From Tannerellaceae bacterium (GTDB lineage: Bacteria; Bacteroidota; Bacteroidia; Bacteroidales; Tannerellaceae): 34,997 nt of DNA. The stretch's first letter is position 1; each line of letters starts with the position of its first letter. A program made the translations under genes and the position numbers. Location of the stretch: contig JAITGS010000013.1 in the NCBI GenBank assembly GCA_031280435.1, forward strand, positions 1 through 34,997, written 5' to 3'. This document shows positions 33,520 through 34,997 of the stretch, piece by piece. A model generated the notes under the pieces. It was not told the DNA's origin. It saw only the letters and a list, made by a program, of their open reading frames with translations, and made no database searches.

Positions 33520-34854
33520 ATGCAAAACACATCACGAAGAACATTTATCAAGCAAACAACAGCAGCCGGCGTAGCTCTGAGCCTCGGCGGCATGAATCTC
33601 AGCGCACGCAGCTATGCCAATATTGTCGGCGCCAATGAGCGCATCCAGGTGGCCGTCATGGGAACCAACGGACGCGGAGCCGTCATGGCTCAGCTTTTCC
33701 AGCAAGCAGGGCAGGCCAATGTAGCCTACGTTTGCGATGTCGACGAAGCAGCCTTAGCCAAGGGCGTGAAGGCAGTGACCGGAGCCGGCGGCAGCCCAAA
33801 GACCGAGAAGGACATCCGCAAGCTGCTTGCCGACAAGAACCTCGACGCCCTCTACTATGCCACCCCCGACCACTGGCATGCAGCCGCAGCCGTTATGGCC
33901 TGTCAGGCCGGCAAGCACGTTTACGGCGAGAAGCCCTGCGGGCATAATCCGCGCGAAGGCGAGCTGATGACGGCCGCCGCCCGCAAGTACAACCGCATAG
34001 TTCAGATAGGCGCACAGCGGCGCTCCTGGCCGGGCGTCATAGAGGCTATCAGGGAGCTGCAGGGCGGAGCGATAGGGAAGGCTTATTTTGCTCGCGGATG
34101 GTATACCAACAGGCGCAGCTCGATAGGTACGGGCAAAACGGCTCAGCCTCCCTCCGGGCTCGACTTCGACCTGTGGCAAGGGCCCGCTCCGCGGCGCAGC
34201 TTCCGCGACAATCTGGTTCACTACAACTGGCACTGGTTCTGGCATTGGGGAACAGGCGAGGCCCTGAACAACGGTACGCACGAAATCGACCTCATACGCT
34301 GGGGCCTTGGGGTGGATTATCCCACGCAGGTAAGCTCCGAAGGCGCCCGCTTCGCCTTCAAGGACGACTGGGAATGTCCCGACACTCAAATCATCAACCT
34401 TCAGTTCGGCAACGACTGCCTCGTTACATGGGAAGGCCGCAGCTGCAACGGACGCCACTCCGAGGGAGCCGACCGCGGCGTTGTGTTCTACGGCTCCGAA
34501 GGTTCGCTCGAAACGGGGCACAACGGCTACCGCATCTTCGACCGGCAGAACAAGCTCGTCAGGGAAGTAAGCTCCAAGGACGTGATTGACGGCACCAACG
34601 CGGCCAGCCCTGCGGCCCGGCTCGATGCTATTCACATTGCCGACTTCCTCGATGCCGTAAGGAACAACCGACGCCCCAGCGCCGACGTGGCCGAGCTGCA
34701 TAAAAGCACCGTCCTTGTTCAGCTCGGCAACATTGCATGGCGCACTGGCGAACGCTTAGCCATAGACCCCTCCGACGGCCATATCCTAAACTCGACTGGC
34801 GCGCAGGCCTTGTGGTCGCGCAGCTACGAGCCCGGTTGGGAGATCAGCGTCTGA
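33520..34854 (+). CDS. Tat-exported Gfo/Idh/MocA-family oxidoreductase
   Basis: Protein of 444 residues. A twin-arginine signal opens it (SRRTFIKQTTAAGVALSLGG, residues 5-24), consistent with export of a protein folded around NAD(P). The Rossmann domain follows (VAVMGTNGRGAVMAQLF), with YYATPDHWHAAAA and the EKP motif in VYGEKPCGHNPREGE. The substrate domain has HYNWHWFWHWGTGEALNNG, rich in Trp and His, and THEIDLIRWGLGV. Periplasmic relatives act on sugars, and GH109 glycosidases share this fold and signal type, so a glycosidase role is possible. It is monocistronic, with its own promoter. Confidence 0.92.
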   Translation: MQNTSRRTFIKQTTAAGVALSLGGMNLSARSYANIVGANERIQVAVMGTNGRGAVMAQLFQQAGQANVAYVCDVDEAALAKGVKAVTGAGGSPKTEKDIRKLLADKNLDALYYATPDHWHAAAAVMACQAGKHVYGEKPCGHNPREGELMTAAARKYNRIVQIGAQRRSWPGVIEAIRELQGGAIGKAYFARGWYTNRRSSIGTGKTAQPPSGLDFDLWQGPAPRRSFRDNLVHYNWHWFWHWGTGEALNNGTHEIDLIRWGLGVDYPTQVSSEGARFAFKDDWECPDTQIINLQFGNDCLVTWEGRSCNGRHSEGADRGVVFYGSEGSLETGHNGYRIFDRQNKLVREVSSKDVIDGTNAASPAARLDAIHIADFLDAVRNNRRPSADVAELHKSTVLVQLGNIAWRTGERLAIDPSDGHILNSTGAQALWSRSYEPGWEISV

Positions 34855-34868
34855 GCCTCGGCCGCCGA

Positions 34869-34997
34869 ATGTGTCAAAAGCCCTTCACGCTCGAACATAG
34901 GTCATTCCCGCGAAGGCGGGAATCTCCGATCGAGAGCTGGGACGATTGTATGTATTTTTATATGATACAAATACATTCGTCCCGTTTTTCGATCGGA
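34869..34997. repeat. Palindromic element, copy D (cut by the window end)
   Basis: GTGTCAAAAGCCCTTCACGC (34871-34890) is followed by ATTCCC-N8-GGGAAT at 34904-34923. The inner arms GGGACGATTGTATGTAT and ATACAAATACATTCGTCCC pair closely. The window ends in TTTCGATCGGA, the sequence that directly precedes the second signature in copies A and C, so the right arm probably continues past 34997. Confidence 0.85.

Overview
The window is chromosomal DNA of a member of the Bacteroidales, probably near Tannerella/Porphyromonas. The reasons are: -7 promoter boxes of the form TAnnTTTG in front of many genes; FecI/FecR/TonB-receptor and STN/carboxypeptidase-regulatory-like outer-membrane modules; a DUF2807 protein; and a dihydroorotase carrying the [11 protein letters not shown] signature that I recall from Porphyromonas. 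The species call is an inference from memory of families. No phage, plasmid, CRISPR or rRNA is present.

Layout. 1-660: a 41-bp tandem array, nested inverted repeats and a promoter. 666-3515 (+): lpdA, ribE and a cinA that has lost its C-terminal domain. 3527-6495 (-): an SLC12-like transporter coupled to a DedA protein. 6496-7400: repeat-rich spacer. 7401-9863 (+): pyrC and gap, then a hairpin element. 10072-11205 (-): dinB. 11206-12203: the most repeat-rich spacer. 12204-14625 (-): a PhoR/PhoB-like two-component pair. 14875-14947 (-): tRNA-Gly(CCC), with a promoter back to back with that of argB. 15025-18085 (+): argB, an EamA transporter, a LOG-family enzyme and a PAP2 phosphatase. 18087-18724: a 42-bp array. 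18725-21625 (+): a large TonB-dependent-receptor-like protein. 21860-25708 (+): sigma factor, FecR and an STN-type TonB receptor, a classic surface-signalling operon. 25757-26103: another 42-bp array. 26273-27877 (+): two lipoproteins of unknown function. 28136-28858 (-): DUF2807 adhesin-like protein. 28980-30712 (+): CMP-kinase-like enzyme and a secreted Gfo/Idh/MocA protein. 30675-32849 (-): a second two-component pair. 32951-33237: a 41-bp array. 33520-34854 (+): a Tat-exported Gfo/Idh/MocA protein. The window ends inside a palindromic repeat element.

The genes are mostly ordinary core and cell-envelope genes. The unusual part is between them. Five long spacers, plus one short degenerate one, hold tandem arrays whose sequences differ from locus to locus but whose period is always 41 or 42 bp, close to four turns of B-DNA. 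In the two 42-bp arrays the core motif inverts partway along without losing phase. Three further intergenic families accompany them: a long palindromic element built on ATTCCC-N8-GGGAAT, one copy of which sits inside an array; a ~122-bp hairpin element whose outer stems differ in sequence between its two copies but remain paired; and a composite block repeated at 6.7-7.0 kb and 11.3-12.2 kb.
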